Shown here: in pieces, positions 5,962 to 6,012 of the stretch
Numbering within the stretch: the first letter of the stretch is position 1
Layout of the letters: every line of letters begins with the position of its first letter
Assembly (NCBI GenBank): GCA_900768735.1
Contig: CAAGDZ010000104.1
Coordinates: 1-6,012, forward strand
Source of the DNA: Oscillospiraceae bacterium
GTDB lineage: Bacteria > Bacillota > Clostridia > Oscillospirales > Ruminococcaceae
Reading direction: 5' to 3'
DNA length: 6,012 nt
The notes under the pieces: generated by a model
Databases searched by the model: none
What the model saw: only the letters and a program-made list of their open reading frames with translations
What the model was told of the DNA's origin: nothing
Translations under genes and position numbers: made by a program

Positions 5962-6012
5962 TAAATGGGAATTTTTTGCTACGTTATTATCCCGCCGTCA
6001 ATATGACTTTAA
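5962..6012. repeat. Second repeat unit, truncated by the window edge
   Basis: This is a perfect 51-base copy of 5862-5912 running to the last base, so the identity may extend further and more units may follow. It begins directly after the 15-base hairpin that closes the first unit. Confidence 0.85.

Noticed and set aside
5862..6012. CRISPR array interpretation of the direct repeats
   Set aside because: The repeat is at least 51 bases with a 49-base gap at most, only two copies are seen, the repeat shows no CRISPR-like structure, and no cas gene is present.

Overview
The window reads as chromosomal DNA of a Gram-positive anaerobe. My best guess is Bacillota, class Clostridia, Oscillospirales/Ruminococcaceae-like. 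The reasons are moderate GC content, strong purine-rich Shine-Dalgarno sites, sigma-A promoters with 17-bp spacers, an XRE-type N-terminal domain of clostridial style, and a hexapeptide-repeat acyltransferase of a type common in these genomes. This placement is inference; no rRNA or other taxonomic marker is present. Every gene I can support lies on the minus strand, so the reading order is from right to left.

Right end (about 5716-6012): non-coding. It holds a 100-bp-period direct repeat that runs off the window, an intrinsic terminator serving a minus-strand transcript arriving from the right, and a near-consensus promoter (5706-5734). The promoter drives a 221-residue left-handed beta-helix protein (4993-5658) that resembles the acetyltransferase half of GlmU and keeps its catalytic His/Tyr/Asn positions. 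The promoter also rules out the longer upstream ATG as the start.

Middle (3366-4992): an intergenic leader of about 290 bp carries a plausible promoter with an 18-bp dyad overlapping its -10 box, plus two further inverted repeats. It precedes a fusion of an XRE helix-turn-helix domain with an aminoglycoside/choline-kinase-fold phosphotransferase (3420-4700). That gene ends in a perfect 20-bp-stem terminator.

Left part (1-3326): a clear promoter with an extended -10 drives rlmB (2495-3226), the 23S rRNA 2'-O-ribose methyltransferase. Only 21 bp later, with no terminator between, comes a long gene that runs off the left edge (1-2473, 824 codons visible). This gene is the most interesting item. 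It has a hydrophilic, acidic N-terminal region of about 395 residues, followed by the membrane and cytosolic layout of a P1B-type (heavy-metal) P-type ATPase. The CPC motif is replaced by SPF, the actuator domain is shortened and has no cytosolic TGE, and the DKTGTLT phosphorylation motif is changed to DAKTLFP. It looks like a degenerate, possibly non-pumping P-type ATPase, co-transcribed with rlmB.

No CRISPR array, tRNA, rRNA, insertion sequence or prophage gene was seen. The plus strand holds no open frame that I consider a gene.
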